Below are positions 27,975 through 37,450 of a DNA stretch of 64,000 nt, one piece after another. Each line of letters begins with the position of its first letter. Within the stretch, counting starts at the first letter, position 1. The translations under genes were made by a program, and so were the position numbers. The notes beneath the pieces are model-generated. The model did not search any database. It was not told the origin of the DNA and saw only the letters and a program-made list of their open reading frames with translations. This DNA is from Gluconacetobacter liquefaciens (lineage in GTDB: Bacteria; Pseudomonadota; Alphaproteobacteria; Acetobacterales; Acetobacteraceae). The stretch covers positions 62,001 through 126,000 of the forward strand of contig NZ_QQAW01000009.1 in assembly GCF_003350405.1 (NCBI RefSeq), written 5' to 3'.

Positions 27975-29903
27975 ATGATTTCCTTCCTGCGTCACGTCTT
28001 TGTCGATTCCTGGCTGGGGCGCGTTATCGCCGGCCTGTTGTTCCTGGCCTTTGTCGGCTGGGGCGTGGGCGACGTCCTGTCGAATATCGGCAGCGAGCGC
28101 GCCGATGTCATCGTGCGGGTGGGCGGTCAGACCGTGACCACAGAGGATTTCCTCTCGGCCGTGCAGAACGAATTGCAGCAGGTCGCCCGCCAATCAGGGA
28201 TGACCGACCCGTCGCAGTTGCCGGTCGCGACGCGGCGACAGGCGGCGGAGCAGGTGTTGCAGCGGCTGTTGATGCAGTCCGAGATCACGTTGTCGGCGGA
28301 GCGGCTGGGCGTGACCGTGCCGGATGATGCGCTGCGCGAGGAAGTGTTCGGGCTGCCGGCCTTCAAGGGGCCGGACGGCCGATTCGACCGCAAGCTGTTC
28401 GATTCGCGCCTTCAGCAGATCGGCATGACCGAAAAGCGCCTGCTCGATCTGATCCGCGCCGACCTCGCGGTGCGCGCACTGGTCGAACCGCTCCAGAACG
28501 GTGCCCGTGCGCCAGAAACCATGGTCCGCCATGTGTTCGATTTCGATGCCCAGACCCGGACCATCGATCTGGTGCGCTTTCCGCTGACAGCCCAGGTGGT
28601 CCCGACGCCCGATGCGGCGCAACTGCATCGCTTCTACGACAATCATTCCTGGCTGTTTCAGACACCCGAATATCGCCATGCGCGCATCGTCGTGCTGTCG
28701 CCCGACAGCGTGGCGCAGTCGGTCGAGATCCCCGATGCCGAACTGAAGCGGCTGTATGAGGCCGAGGCCGCGAAATACAACGTGCCGGAAACCCGTACCG
28801 TGCAGATCGTGACGGCGCCCACCCAGGCACGCGCGCAGGCCATCGCCGACCAGTGGAAAGCCGGTGCCGACTGGGACCGCATCCAGGCCGACGCCAAGGA
28901 TTCTGCCACGGTGCAGATGGATAATGTCCGCCAGGTGGGCATTCCCTCGGCGGGGCTGGGCAAGCTGGTCTTCGCCGCTCCGGTCGCCGACCTTCAGGGG
29001 CCGGTGCAGGTCGATACCGGCTGGGTCGTTTTCAAGGTTACGCTGGTCACGCCGCCGCACGTGACCACGTTCGATGCCGCCCGGCAGGAACTGCGCGAGC
29101 AGATCGCCCGAGGTCAGGCCGTGGAACTGATCGGCCAGCGCGTGCAGAAGCTCCAGGACGCGATCGCCGGCGGCGGACTGGACCATATTCCCGACAATCT
29201 GGGCGCGGCGGCCATCGCTGGCACGCTGAACGCGCAGGGCATGACCCAGGGGGGAGAGACCGCGCCGATCCCGGCATCGCTCGCGTTGCGCAAGGCGATC
29301 ATCGAGAAGGTCTTCAGCCAGGCGAAGGGGGCCAATCCCACGCTGGTCCAGGGGCCGGAAAATGGCTGGTACGCGGTCGCGGTCGACAGCATCATGCCGG
29401 CCCAGGTCCAGCCCTTCGACGCGGCCGCCGCACAGGTGCGCGCCGCCTGGGACGACGAGGCCCGCCGCCATGCGGCCAATGTCGCGGCCACCGCGCTGTA
29501 TGTTGCGGCCAAGGACCATGGCGGTGTCGCGGCGGCTGCCGCCGGCCAGCCGGTCGAACATCCGGCGCCGCTGGCGCGTGGACAGGCGGTGGAGGGCGTG
29601 CCCGAAGAACTGGCTCAACTGGCTTTCCGCCTCGACAAGACGGGGCAGACGATGATGCTGGATGGGCCTGACGGTTTTTATGTCGCGACGCTGACCGCGA
29701 TTACCCACCCCGCGCCGGACACGGAGGCGATGCGCGTCGGGCGTATCCGCAGCGCCATGTCGCAGGCCCTGGCGGATGATATCGGGATGTCCTACGCCGC
29801 AGCCCTTCAGCAGGTGGTCAAGCCCAAGACCAATATGAGCGCCCTGAAATCGGCCCTGTCCTCGGTGAGCGGGACCGGCGGCGCCGGAGAGAGCAGCCCG
29901 TGA
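27975..29903 (+). CDS. PpiD-like periplasmic peptidyl-prolyl isomerase/chaperone
   Basis: A 642-residue protein anchored by one N-terminal membrane helix (VIAGLLFLAFVGWGVGDVL). A SurA/PpiD N-terminal chaperone domain follows (VGGQTVTTEDFLSAVQNELQ), then a central parvulin-type PPIase domain (~265-355) and a long helical C-terminal region. ATG 27975 starts MISFLRHVFVDSWLG; an in-frame TTG nine bases earlier is less likely. PpiD assists folding of exported proteins. In alphaproteobacteria this gene often precedes trpE, as here, and its stop overlaps the trpE start. Confidence 0.88.
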   Translation: MISFLRHVFVDSWLGRVIAGLLFLAFVGWGVGDVLSNIGSERADVIVRVGGQTVTTEDFLSAVQNELQQVARQSGMTDPSQLPVATRRQAAEQVLQRLLMQSEITLSAERLGVTVPDDALREEVFGLPAFKGPDGRFDRKLFDSRLQQIGMTEKRLLDLIRADLAVRALVEPLQNGARAPETMVRHVFDFDAQTRTIDLVRFPLTAQVVPTPDAAQLHRFYDNHSWLFQTPEYRHARIVVLSPDSVAQSVEIPDAELKRLYEAEAAKYNVPETRTVQIVTAPTQARAQAIADQWKAGADWDRIQADAKDSATVQMDNVRQVGIPSAGLGKLVFAAPVADLQGPVQVDTGWVVFKVTLVTPPHVTTFDAARQELREQIARGQAVELIGQRVQKLQDAIAGGGLDHIPDNLGAAAIAGTLNAQGMTQGGETAPIPASLALRKAIIEKVFSQAKGANPTLVQGPENGWYAVAVDSIMPAQVQPFDAAAAQVRAAWDDEARRHAANVAATALYVAAKDHGGVAAAAAGQPVEHPAPLARGQAVEGVPEELAQLAFRLDKTGQTMMLDGPDGFYVATLTAITHPAPDTEAMRVGRIRSAMSQALADDIGMSYAAALQQVVKPKTNMSALKSALSSVSGTGGAGESSP

Positions 29904-31468
29904 CAACCATCGTTCAGACCATTCCCGCCGCGCCGACCCATGAGGAACGCGAGGCGGCGCTGTCCGCCCTGCGACAGGGAGAGGGCAGCGTGGTCTGGAG
30001 CGTGGAGGCCGCCGATCTGCTGACGCCGGTCTCGGCCTATATGCGCCTGTCTCGACTGGCAGGCGCGACCGATGCCAGTCCGGCGCGCAACGCCTTTCTG
30101 CTGGAAAGCGTCGAGGGCGGGGTGGCGCGGGGCCGCTATTCGGTGATCGGCCTGCTGCCGGACCTGATCTGGCGCTGCCATGACGGGAAGGCGGCGATCG
30201 ATCGTGCGCCCGACCGTGATCCTACCGGTTTCGTCCCGGTTGCGGAGGCGCCGCTGGACTCGCTGCGCGCGATCATCCGCGACAGCCGGATGGTGCTGCC
30301 GGCGGGGCTGCCGCCGATGACGGCCGGCCTATTCGGTTATCTGGGATACGACATGGTGCGGCAGATGGAGCATCTGCCCGACAGCCCACCCGACGATCTG
30401 GACCTGCCCGAGGGCGTAATGATCCGCCCCGGCCTGTTCGCGATCTTCGACACTGTGCGGGACGAGTTGATCCTGGCGGTACCGGTGCGCCCAAGCCCGG
30501 ACCGCGCGCCCGAGCAGGTGTGGCAGGCAGCGGAAGACCTGATTGCGCTGGCGCGCCGGACGCTGTCGGAGCCGTTGGCGCTACATGAGACCCAGCCGGA
30601 CTATACCGGCCCGTTGGAGCCTCCGCGCTCGAACTTCACGCGCGAGGCATTCTGCGCGATGGTCCGGCGCATCCAGGAGTATATCGCGGCCGGTGATGCC
30701 TTTCAGGTCGTGCCCAGCCAACGATTCTCGACCCGCTTCACCTTGCCGCCGCTGGCGCTGTATCGGTCGCTGCGCCGCATCAACCCAGCGCCGTTCCTGT
30801 TCCACCTGGCCTTCGACGGGTTCACGCTCGTCGGGTCCTCCCCCGAGATCCTGGTGCGCCTGCGCGACGGGCGGATGACGGTGCGGCCGCTGGCCGGCAC
30901 CCGGCCGCGTGGCCGCACGGCGGAGGGGGATCTGGCGCTGGAGCGGGATCTGCTGGCCGACCCCAAGGAACTGGCCGAACATCTGATGCTGATCGATCTG
31001 GGCCGCAATGATGTCGGGCGGGTCTGTTCGGTCGGCAGCGTGAAGGTGACGGAGAAATTCGTGATCGAGCGGTTCAGCCACGTCATGCATATCTCGTCGA
31101 ATGTCGAAGGTGAATTGCGGCCTGGGCTGGAGGCGCTGGATGCGTTGGTCGCGGGTTTCCCCGCCGGCACCCTGACCGGCGCGCCGAAGATCCGGGCGAT
31201 GGAGATCATCGACGAAGTCGAGCCGACCCGCCGTGCCACCTATGCCGGCTGCATCGGCTATTTCGGTGCGAATGGCGAGATGGATACCTGCATCGGTCTG
31301 CGGATGGCCGTGGTCAAGGACGGGCAGATGCATGTGCAGGCCGGGTGCGGCGTGGTCGCCGACAGCGTGCCCGATGCGGAATATGAGGAAACCCAGCACA
31401 AGGCTCGTGCGTTGTTCCGTGCGGCCGAAGTGGCGGTGCGGTTTGCGCGCGGAGGCAATGCGGACTGA
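29900..31468 (+). CDS. trpE: Anthranilate synthase component I
   Basis: A 522-residue enzyme converting chorismate to anthranilate with TrpG-derived ammonia. GTG 29900 overlaps the previous stop by four bases. The N-terminal ARNAFLLESVEGG region binds tryptophan for feedback control; the catalytic half has YIAAGDAFQVVPSQRF, RINPAPFLFHL, GTRPRGRTAEGD, DLGRNDVGRVC, FPAGTLTGAPKIRAMEIIDE and AGCGVVADSVPDAEYEET. The trpG gene follows after an unusual 144-bp AT-rich gap. Confidence 0.96.
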   Translation: MTTIVQTIPAAPTHEEREAALSALRQGEGSVVWSVEAADLLTPVSAYMRLSRLAGATDASPARNAFLLESVEGGVARGRYSVIGLLPDLIWRCHDGKAAIDRAPDRDPTGFVPVAEAPLDSLRAIIRDSRMVLPAGLPPMTAGLFGYLGYDMVRQMEHLPDSPPDDLDLPEGVMIRPGLFAIFDTVRDELILAVPVRPSPDRAPEQVWQAAEDLIALARRTLSEPLALHETQPDYTGPLEPPRSNFTREAFCAMVRRIQEYIAAGDAFQVVPSQRFSTRFTLPPLALYRSLRRINPAPFLFHLAFDGFTLVGSSPEILVRLRDGRMTVRPLAGTRPRGRTAEGDLALERDLLADPKELAEHLMLIDLGRNDVGRVCSVGSVKVTEKFVIERFSHVMHISSNVEGELRPGLEALDALVAGFPAGTLTGAPKIRAMEIIDEVEPTRRATYAGCIGYFGANGEMDTCIGLRMAVVKDGQMHVQAGCGVVADSVPDAEYEETQHKARALFRAAEVAVRFARGGNAD

Positions 31469-31612
31469 CCGCACTGTCTATTTTTGTTATAAAATTATAC
31501 GTTCTCGTCTGATTTTCGTAACAAACGATCCAATTTTGGACGGTACGTATTATTTCGATGAAATTCTGAACTGTTGTTTGACCGGGCTGGAACAGCAGGC
31601 CATCATGTCGCC
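31469..31612 (+). other. AT-rich spacer between trpE and trpG
   Basis: This gap is strikingly AT-rich compared with the surrounding ~65% GC genes. TTTGTTA (31483-31489) is the inverse of TAACAAA (31519-31525), and TCCAA-TT-TTGGA (31529-31540) is a short hairpin. No Trp-rich leader peptide is seen. It may hold an internal promoter for trpGDC or be a remnant of inserted DNA. Confidence 0.5.
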
Positions 31613-32209
31613 ATGATCCTGCTGATCGATAATTACGACAGTTTCACCTTCAATCTCGTCCATTATCTGGGCGATCTGGGGGAACGGTGCGACGTGCGGC
31701 GCAACGATGCGCTGACGGTTGACGAGGCGATGGCGCTGAAGCCCGAGGCAATCGTCCTGTCGCCCGGCCCGCGTTCGCCGAACGAGGCCGGGATCTGCTG
31801 CGACCTGATCCGCCGCGCGGCTGGTCATGTGCCGATTTTCGGCGTCTGCCTGGGGCATCAGGCTATCGGGCAGGTCTTCGGTGGCACTGTGGTCCGGGCA
31901 CCGGTGCCCATGCATGGCAAGGTCAGCCCGGTCTTTCATGATGGCAGTGGCGTGTTCGAAGGGTTGCCCGATCCCTTTATGGCGACCCGCTATCACAGCC
32001 TGACGGTCGAACCCGATACGCTGCCGCCCGACCTCGTGGCCACGGCGCATACCGAGGATGGCGTGATCATGGGGCTTCGCCACCGGACGCTGCCGGTGTT
32101 TGGCGTCCAGTTTCATCCCGAGAGTATCGCGTCGGAGCAGGGGCACGCCATCCTGGCCAATTTTCTGGCGATTGCGCGCGGCCTCAATACGCCGCGAAAG
32201 GCGGCCTGA
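31613..32209 (+). CDS. trpG: Anthranilate synthase component II (glutamine amidotransferase)
   Basis: A 198-residue class I glutamine amidotransferase that supplies ammonia to Trp[21 protein letters not shown] opens it, [11 protein letters not shown] follows, the nucleophile is Cys79 in [12 protein letters not shown], and the His/Glu pair is in GVQFHPESI. In some bacteria this subunit also serves PabB. trpD begins 6 bp after its stop. ATG 31613 gives the canonical N-terminus. Confidence 0.96.
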   Translation: MILLIDNYDSFTFNLVHYLGDLGERCDVRRNDALTVDEAMALKPEAIVLSPGPRSPNEAGICCDLIRRAAGHVPIFGVCLGHQAIGQVFGGTVVRAPVPMHGKVSPVFHDGSGVFEGLPDPFMATRYHSLTVEPDTLPPDLVATAHTEDGVIMGLRHRTLPVFGVQFHPESIASEQGHAILANFLAIARGLNTPRKAA

Positions 32210-32215
32210 CAGAAG

Positions 32216-33331
32216 ATGGATGGTACGCCGGCCCCGACTGTCACCCCGACCGACGCCTTTAGAACCATTCTGAACCGGTTGGCCGTTGGGGAAACCCTGA
32301 ACGAGGCCGATGCCGAACAGGCGTTCGGCCTGATCATGGATGGCGGCATCCCGGACATGCTGATCGCGGCGTTTCTAATGGCGCTGCGGGTGCGGGGTGA
32401 GCAGCGGGCCGAATTGCTGGGCGCCGTGCGCGCCGTGCGGTCGCGCATGCGGCGGGTGGCGCCGGTACCGGCGGGCACGATCGATGTCTGCGGAACCGGC
32501 GGTGACGGGCTGGGAACGCTGAATATCTCGACCGCCGTTGCCTTCGTGCTGGCGGCGCTGGGGGTACCGGTGGCCAAGCACGGCAACAAGGCGCTGTCGT
32601 CTCGTTCGGGAGCGACCGATGTGCTGGGGGCGCTGGGCGTGGCACTGTCGGACGACCCGGCCGTGATCGCGACACGGCTGAACGAGAGTGGCCTGGTCTT
32701 CATGGCGGCCCCTTCGCACCATCCGGCCATGCGCTTCGCCGCACCTGCGCGTTCGGCGCTGGGGATGCGGACGCTGTTCAACCTGATCGGCCCGCTGTGC
32801 AATCCCGCCGACGTTACGCGTCAACTGGTTGGGGTGTTCGATCCGGCGTGGCTGCGGCCGGTCGTGGAGACGTTGCAGCTTCTGGGCTCGGAGTGCGCAT
32901 GGGCCGTCCATGGCACATGCGGCGTGGGGCAGGGTGTTGATGAACTGACGCTGGCCGGACCCACCGCGATCGTGGCTTTGCAGGACGGCGTTCTGTATGA
33001 TTTCGTGCTGGAGCCCGGTGATGCCGGTTTGCCTCCGGCACCGATTTCGGCGATTGCGGGCGGAGGACCTGCCGAGAACGCTGCCGCCCTGGAAGAATTG
33101 CTCGCCGGTGCCCGCGGGGCCTATCGGGATACGGTCCTGCTGAACGCGGCGGCAGCGCTGCATGTGGCCGGACGTGGGAACATTCTGAAAGAAGGGGAAG
33201 TGCAGCCCGCATCTTTGCGGGCATTGGTCGCCGAGGCGGCCCGTGTTCTGGATGACGGGTCTGCACTGGCTGTCTTGAAATCCGCGCGCGCCGGCATGCC
33301 GCCCGTGCGGGACGAATTCATACAGGGTTGA
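32216..33331 (+). CDS. trpD: Anthranilate phosphoribosyltransferase
   Basis: A 371-residue enzyme joining anthranilate to PRPP. VCGTGGDGLGTLNISTAVAF holds the glycine-rich GTGGD and the PRPP site, KHGNKALSSRSGATDVLGALG is the diphosphate/anthranilate region (blocks KHGNKALSS, SGATDVL), and FNLIGPLCNPAD and VHGTCGVGQGVDELTLAGPT complete the pattern. It is part of the trpG-trpD-trpC-moaC run. Confidence 0.96.
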   Translation: MDGTPAPTVTPTDAFRTILNRLAVGETLNEADAEQAFGLIMDGGIPDMLIAAFLMALRVRGEQRAELLGAVRAVRSRMRRVAPVPAGTIDVCGTGGDGLGTLNISTAVAFVLAALGVPVAKHGNKALSSRSGATDVLGALGVALSDDPAVIATRLNESGLVFMAAPSHHPAMRFAAPARSALGMRTLFNLIGPLCNPADVTRQLVGVFDPAWLRPVVETLQLLGSECAWAVHGTCGVGQGVDELTLAGPTAIVALQDGVLYDFVLEPGDAGLPPAPISAIAGGGPAENAAALEELLAGARGAYRDTVLLNAAAALHVAGRGNILKEGEVQPASLRALVAEAARVLDDGSALAVLKSARAGMPPVRDEFIQG

Positions 33332-33333
33332 TC

Positions 33334-34194
33334 ATGAACGATACCGCGACGAATCCCGCTCAGAACGAGTGCGGCACCGCCTCGGACCCGGATGGACTTC
33401 CGGACGTCCTTGCGCGCATCTGCGCCCGGACCGGGGTCGATGTCGCGCAACGGGCGACCGTGACGCCTCTGAAGGAGGTCACGGCCCGGGCTCGCGAAGT
33501 CAGCACACCCACCCGTGGTTTCGGCCAGGCGCTGAAGCAGCGGACGGCCGACCGCCAGATCGGGTTGATCGCGGAAATCAAGAAAGCCTCGCCGTCGGCC
33601 GGGATTCTGCGCGCCGACTACGATCCGGCGGGTATCGCCGCCGAATATGAAAAGGCTGGGGCCGCCTGCATTTCGGTGCTGACCGAGGGGTCGTGCTTTC
33701 ATGGTTGCGCAGAAGATCTGCAACGGGTGCGCGATGCCTGTTCGCTGCCGATCCTGCGCAAGGATTTCATCCTCGACCCCTGGCAGGTACATGAAAGCCG
33801 CATCATCGGTGCGGATTGCGTCCTGCTGATCCTGGCGGTCCTCACCGACAGCGAGGCGGCCGAGCTGCTGGATATCGCGCGTGGCCTGGATATGGACGTT
33901 CTGGTCGAGGTGCATGACGAGACCGAACTGAACCGGGCTCTGGCACTGGATACGTCGCTGATCGGAATCAATAACCGCAATCTCAAGACATTGAAGACGG
34001 ATCTTGAGACGACGCTTCAACTTGCGCCTCTGGTCCCGCCGGATCGGATCGTAGTGTCCGAAAGTGGTATCCGTACGCATGATGACGTCATGCGGCTCAA
34101 TGCCGTCGGGGCCAGTGGTTTTCTGGTGGGCGAAAGCCTGCTGCGTCATCCGTCGCCGGGCGCGGCGGCCCGCGCCTTGCTGGGTGATGCCTGA
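33334..34194 (+). CDS. trpC: Indole-3-glycerol phosphate synthase
   Basis: A 286-residue monofunctional TIM barrel closing the indole ring in tryptophan synthesis. LIAEIKKASPSAGIL carries the catalytic lysine, ISVLTEGSCFHGCAEDL, LRKDFILDPWQVHESR, DVLVEVHDETELNRAL, IGINNRNLKTL and VSESGIRTHDDV are the standard blocks. The common LTDxxFFQGS loop is here LTEGSCFHGC. ATG 33334 is preferred to an in-frame TTG six bases before. moaC follows 3 bp later. Confidence 0.95.
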   Translation: MNDTATNPAQNECGTASDPDGLPDVLARICARTGVDVAQRATVTPLKEVTARAREVSTPTRGFGQALKQRTADRQIGLIAEIKKASPSAGILRADYDPAGIAAEYEKAGAACISVLTEGSCFHGCAEDLQRVRDACSLPILRKDFILDPWQVHESRIIGADCVLLILAVLTDSEAAELLDIARGLDMDVLVEVHDETELNRALALDTSLIGINNRNLKTLKTDLETTLQLAPLVPPDRIVVSESGIRTHDDVMRLNAVGASGFLVGESLLRHPSPGAAARALLGDA

Positions 34195-34197
34195 ATC

Positions 34198-34707
34198 GTG
34201 CCGGTTGCGGGTGATCTGACGCATCTCGACGCGAACGGCCATGCCGTGATGGTGGATGTTGCCGGCAAGCCGGTGACCGAACGGCAGGCCGTCGCACGGG
34301 GGCTGGTGACGATGCGGCCCGAAACGCTGGGACTGATACTCTCTGGCGGTATGAAGAAAGGTGATGTGCTGGCGGTTGCCCGTATTGCGGGTATCATGGC
34401 GGCCAAGAAGACCTCGGACCTCATTCCGCTCTGTCACCCGCTGGCCCTGAGTTCCGTGCGCGTGGAATTGACGCCTTCCGGCGATGGAAGCGGGATCGAG
34501 ATCGAGGCCCGTGTCGGCACGACCGCCCAGACCGGGGTGGAAATGGAGGCCCTGACGGCGGTCAGTGTCTGTGCGTTGACCCTTTATGACATGTGCAAGG
34601 CGGTGGATCGGGACATGACAGTCAGCCATGTCCGCCTGATCCATAAATCGGGTGGACGATCCGGGCCGTATCAGCGGGCAGAGGCGCCGGCGCACGCATC
34701 GGAATAG
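34198..34707 (+). CDS. moaC: Cyclic pyranopterin monophosphate synthase MoaC
   Basis: A 169-residue enzyme of early molybdenum cofactor synthesis. [57 protein letters not shown] and [17 protein letters not shown] are MoaC motifs. The start is GTG 34198, 3 bp after trpC. The trpC-moaC link is common in alphaproteobacteria; the usual partner moeA lies elsewhere in this window. Confidence 0.95.
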   Translation: MPVAGDLTHLDANGHAVMVDVAGKPVTERQAVARGLVTMRPETLGLILSGGMKKGDVLAVARIAGIMAAKKTSDLIPLCHPLALSSVRVELTPSGDGSGIEIEARVGTTAQTGVEMEALTAVSVCALTLYDMCKAVDRDMTVSHVRLIHKSGGRSGPYQRAEAPAHASE

Positions 34708-34731
34708 GGCCGTCCCTATGAGACCGCCTGG

Positions 34732-36150
34732 TCAGGCGTTTGCCGCCGGCTGAAAGAAGAAACCGCTCTGCGGCATCGCGCGATGTTCGCAATCGGCACG
34801 GACGCATGAGCGGCAGCCGGGGCCGATCGAGATGAATGTGCGCGGATCGTGCAGGTTGAGCATCGACGAATAGACAACTTCGTCCGCATGGGCGACGGAA
34901 CAGCCCAGGACGATCGCGCGTTTCGGCTGGCGGTCGAAGAATGACTGAGGGTGGGGGAGGACGGCCCGCGCCACGCTGATGAACAGGCCGCCTTCGGTAT
35001 CCTGCGAAATCTGGATGATCAGCTTGCCGGCGGCGGAGAAGCTTTCGAAGACGTTCCAGCGTGGGCACAACGCCCCGAAACGGGCGCGGCTGAAACGGTT
35101 GGCGCTGTAGCTTTTCAGTACATTCCCCGCCACATCCGCCTTGATGAAGTAGAAGGGAACCCCTTCCGCGCCCGGACGCTGGAGGGACGAGAGCCGCTGG
35201 CATACCTGCTCGTAACTGGCCGAGAAGGTCGTTTGCAGGTAATCGATATCATGCTTGAACGCCTTGGCTTTCGCCGCGAACAATTCATAGGGCATCATGA
35301 GCCCGCCCGCGAAATAATTGGCCATTGCGGCGCGGGCGATCGAACGGGTGTTCTCGTCGGACAGGAGCGGGTGACGGGCGGCTTCGTCGATCAGCGTGGA
35401 ATATCCCAGATGGGCGATCAGCCGGGCCATGCAGAATGTCCGGGTCGGGCCGGACAGGCCAGGGACGAAGCGGGCGGTTTTTTCGGTGCTGTCGAAATGG
35501 CAGGGGCTGCTGTTGGCGATGACGGGCTCGATGGTCGTCGTGGAGACCGTGACGCCGAAGCGATCGCGAAGATGGCGTTCCAGCCCTGTTCCGATCGTGT
35601 CGGTATCCAGCCGGGCGGTTTCGTACAATTGTTCGGCAGTACGGTCGAGCGTGTCGAAATAGTTTCGTTCAGCCTGCACCCAGTCGCCGACGATCTCGTA
35701 GGCCGAGGAGAGTTTGGACCATGCCGAGGCGCGCTCGGCTTCCGTCCGTTTGTCGGGCTGACTCTCGGTGCCCTGTTCGTGCATGGTTCTGACCGAACGA
35801 TAGAGTTCGAGAAACATCTTCACGAAAGCGGGATTGTCCCTGATAGCGCCATGAATCTCGCGTTCCGGCAGCGAGGACCGGAACATCGGGTCGCTGGATG
35901 CCTCCCGCAGAAGCCGGAGCATCCGGATTTCACCGTCATCGCCGAAATAGCTCGGGGCGACGGAGAACATGTCGCATAGCGCCATCAGCAACCGGCTAGG
36001 GACCGGTTTGGCGTTGTTTTCGATCTGATTGAGGTAACTGGCGGAAATGGCCAGGCGCTGGGCCATCATCCTCTGCGAGATCGCATTCGCGGTGCGCAGC
36101 GCGCGCACCCTGTTGCCGCAGAACATCTTTCGGCCGCTGCTGTCGCTCAC
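34732..36150 (-). CDS. XRE-family regulator of the ScfR/RamB type (HTH plus ImmA/IrrE-like domain)
   Basis: A ~472-residue regulator from GTG 36150, with GGAG five bases upstream; TTG 36168 and GTG 36156 are in-frame alternatives. An N-terminal helix-turn-helix (RALRTANAISQRMMAQRLAIS, ASYLNQIENNAKPVP in blocks) is followed by a long helical region, an ImmA/IrrE-like segment (FCMARLIAHLGYSTLIDEAA...) without an evident intact HExxH, and a C-terminal domain ending GPGCRSCVRADCEHRA. This is the short-chain fatty acyl transcriptional regulator family, to which RamB of acetate metabolism belongs. It diverges from pdhA, so control of pyruvate dehydrogenase is a reasonable inference. Confidence 0.8.
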   Translation of the reverse strand: MSDSSGRKMFCGNRVRALRTANAISQRMMAQRLAISASYLNQIENNAKPVPSRLLMALCDMFSVAPSYFGDDGEIRMLRLLREASSDPMFRSSLPEREIHGAIRDNPAFVKMFLELYRSVRTMHEQGTESQPDKRTEAERASAWSKLSSAYEIVGDWVQAERNYFDTLDRTAEQLYETARLDTDTIGTGLERHLRDRFGVTVSTTTIEPVIANSSPCHFDSTEKTARFVPGLSGPTRTFCMARLIAHLGYSTLIDEAARHPLLSDENTRSIARAAMANYFAGGLMMPYELFAAKAKAFKHDIDYLQTTFSASYEQVCQRLSSLQRPGAEGVPFYFIKADVAGNVLKSYSANRFSRARFGALCPRWNVFESFSAAGKLIIQISQDTEGGLFISVARAVLPHPQSFFDRQPKRAIVLGCSVAHADEVVYSSMLNLHDPRTFISIGPGCRSCVRADCEHRAMPQSGFFFQPAANA

Positions 36151-36421
36151 GTTCACTCCGTTTACCAAATGCGCTCGGTTTGTTTCCGACCCTACACCTC
36201 TTTCCGCCTTTGAGGACGGCTTTCAGCACGATAAAAAGGTAATGAAAATCGTAAATCTGCCGTCGGATTCCGCCATTGCCGTCGCAGGTCGGTTTATCGG
36301 GAAAACCGCACGCCCGATCCGTAAACACGGCAAATTGAGTGAACACCATCTGACCGGAGCGCCAGAGAGCGGGGACATCATCCCGTTCCGGCGTCGCGGT
36401 GCGCAAAAAGGGAGAAAAATC
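36151..36421. promoter_or_regulatory. Divergent regulatory region of the ScfR-type regulator and pdhA
   Basis: The 271-bp spacer contains an inverted CAAA-N9-TTTG motif at 36166-36182 (ACCAAATGCGCTCGGTTTGT at 36164-36183), close to the regulator's start, and a T/A-rich stretch (GATAAAAAGGTAATGAAAATCGTAAATC) at ~36230. The inverted motif could be an operator. I cannot name a defined promoter; AAGGGAG before pdhA is a good ribosome site. Confidence 0.4.
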
Positions 36422-37447
36422 ATGGACGATAAAAAACCGTCCGGCACTGACGCGGGCGTTTTCGCCCCCGACCGGAATAATGCGATCTTCACCACGGACG
36501 AACTGAAGCACGCCTTTTACGACATGGTGCTGATCCGCCGGTTCGAGGAACGCGCCGGCCAATTGTACGGCATGGGCCTGATCGGCGGCTTCTGTCATCT
36601 GTATATCGGCCAGGAAGCCGTGGTCGTCGGCATCCAGATGGAGCTGAAGCAGGGCGACAAGCTTATTACCTCCTACCGCGACCATGGTCAGATGCTGGCC
36701 GCCGGGATGGACCCGCGTGGCGTCATGGCCGAGCTGACCGGGCGCGAGGGTGGCTATTCCCGCGGCAAGGGCGGGTCGATGCACATGTTCTCGCGCGAGA
36801 AGAATTTCTATGGCGGGCACGGGATCGTCGGCGCGCAGGTCGCGCTCGGGATCGGGTTGGCCTTCGCAAACAAATATCGCGGTACCGACGAGGTTTCGAT
36901 CGCCTATTTCGGCGAGGGAGCATCCAACCAGGGCCAGGTCTATGAGAGCTTCAATCTGGCGGCGCTGCACAAGCTGCCCTGCGTGTTCGTGATCGAGAAC
37001 AACCATTACGGCATGGGCACCAGCGTCGAGCGGGCCTCGGCCTCGAAGGCGTTGTGGCGCAATGGCGAGCCCTGGGGGATTCCGGGGCGCAAGGTCGACG
37101 GCATGGACGTGGAAGCCGTGCGGCAGGCGGCGCGGGAGGCGGTCGAATATTGCCGTGCCGGCAAGGGGCCGTTCCTGCTGGAAATGGCCACTTATCGCTA
37201 TCGCGGCCATTCCATGTCCGACCCGGCGAAATATCGTCCGCGCAGCGAGGTGGACGAGATGCGCAAGAACCACGACCCGATCGACCGGGTGCGTCGTGAA
37301 TTGCTGTCCGTCGGTGTCGATGAGGCGGAACTGAAAGCGATCGAGGACAAGGTGAAGGCAATTGTGGTCGATGCGGCCGATTTCGCGCAGAGCAGCCCGG
37401 AACCCGATCCGTCGGAACTGTGGACCGATGTGCTGGTGGAGGGCTGA
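36422..37447 (+). CDS. pdhA: Pyruvate dehydrogenase E1 component, alpha subunit
   Basis: A 341-residue thiamine diphosphate-dependent E1-alpha. YDMVLIRRFEERAGQLYGMG and GGFCHLYIGQEAV, then SYRDHGQML, GGSMHMFSREKNFYGGHGIVG and AYFGEGASNQGQVYESFN (the ThDP/Mg site) and YRYRGHSMSDPAKYR (the phosphorylation-loop region) fit the heterotetrameric PDH. With PdhB it decarboxylates pyruvate and acetylates lipoyl groups. It heads pdhA-pdhB-pdhC-lpdA. ATG 36422 follows AAGGGAG. Confidence 0.96.
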   Translation: MDDKKPSGTDAGVFAPDRNNAIFTTDELKHAFYDMVLIRRFEERAGQLYGMGLIGGFCHLYIGQEAVVVGIQMELKQGDKLITSYRDHGQMLAAGMDPRGVMAELTGREGGYSRGKGGSMHMFSREKNFYGGHGIVGAQVALGIGLAFANKYRGTDEVSIAYFGEGASNQGQVYESFNLAALHKLPCVFVIENNHYGMGTSVERASASKALWRNGEPWGIPGRKVDGMDVEAVRQAAREAVEYCRAGKGPFLLEMATYRYRGHSMSDPAKYRPRSEVDEMRKNHDPIDRVRRELLSVGVDEAELKAIEDKVKAIVVDAADFAQSSPEPDPSELWTDVLVEG

Positions 37448-37450
37448 ACG

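Noticed and set aside
28194-29906. Open frame of ~570 codons antisense to the PpiD-like gene
   Set aside because: High-GC codon structure on the plus strand leaves few stops on the other. The antisense product has no recognisable domain, and the plus-strand protein is clearly real.
31469-31612. Classical trp attenuator with leader peptide
   Set aside because: The only short ORF there (M-K-F) has no Trp codons, and no terminator/antiterminator pair is evident; the location between trpE and trpG is also unusual.
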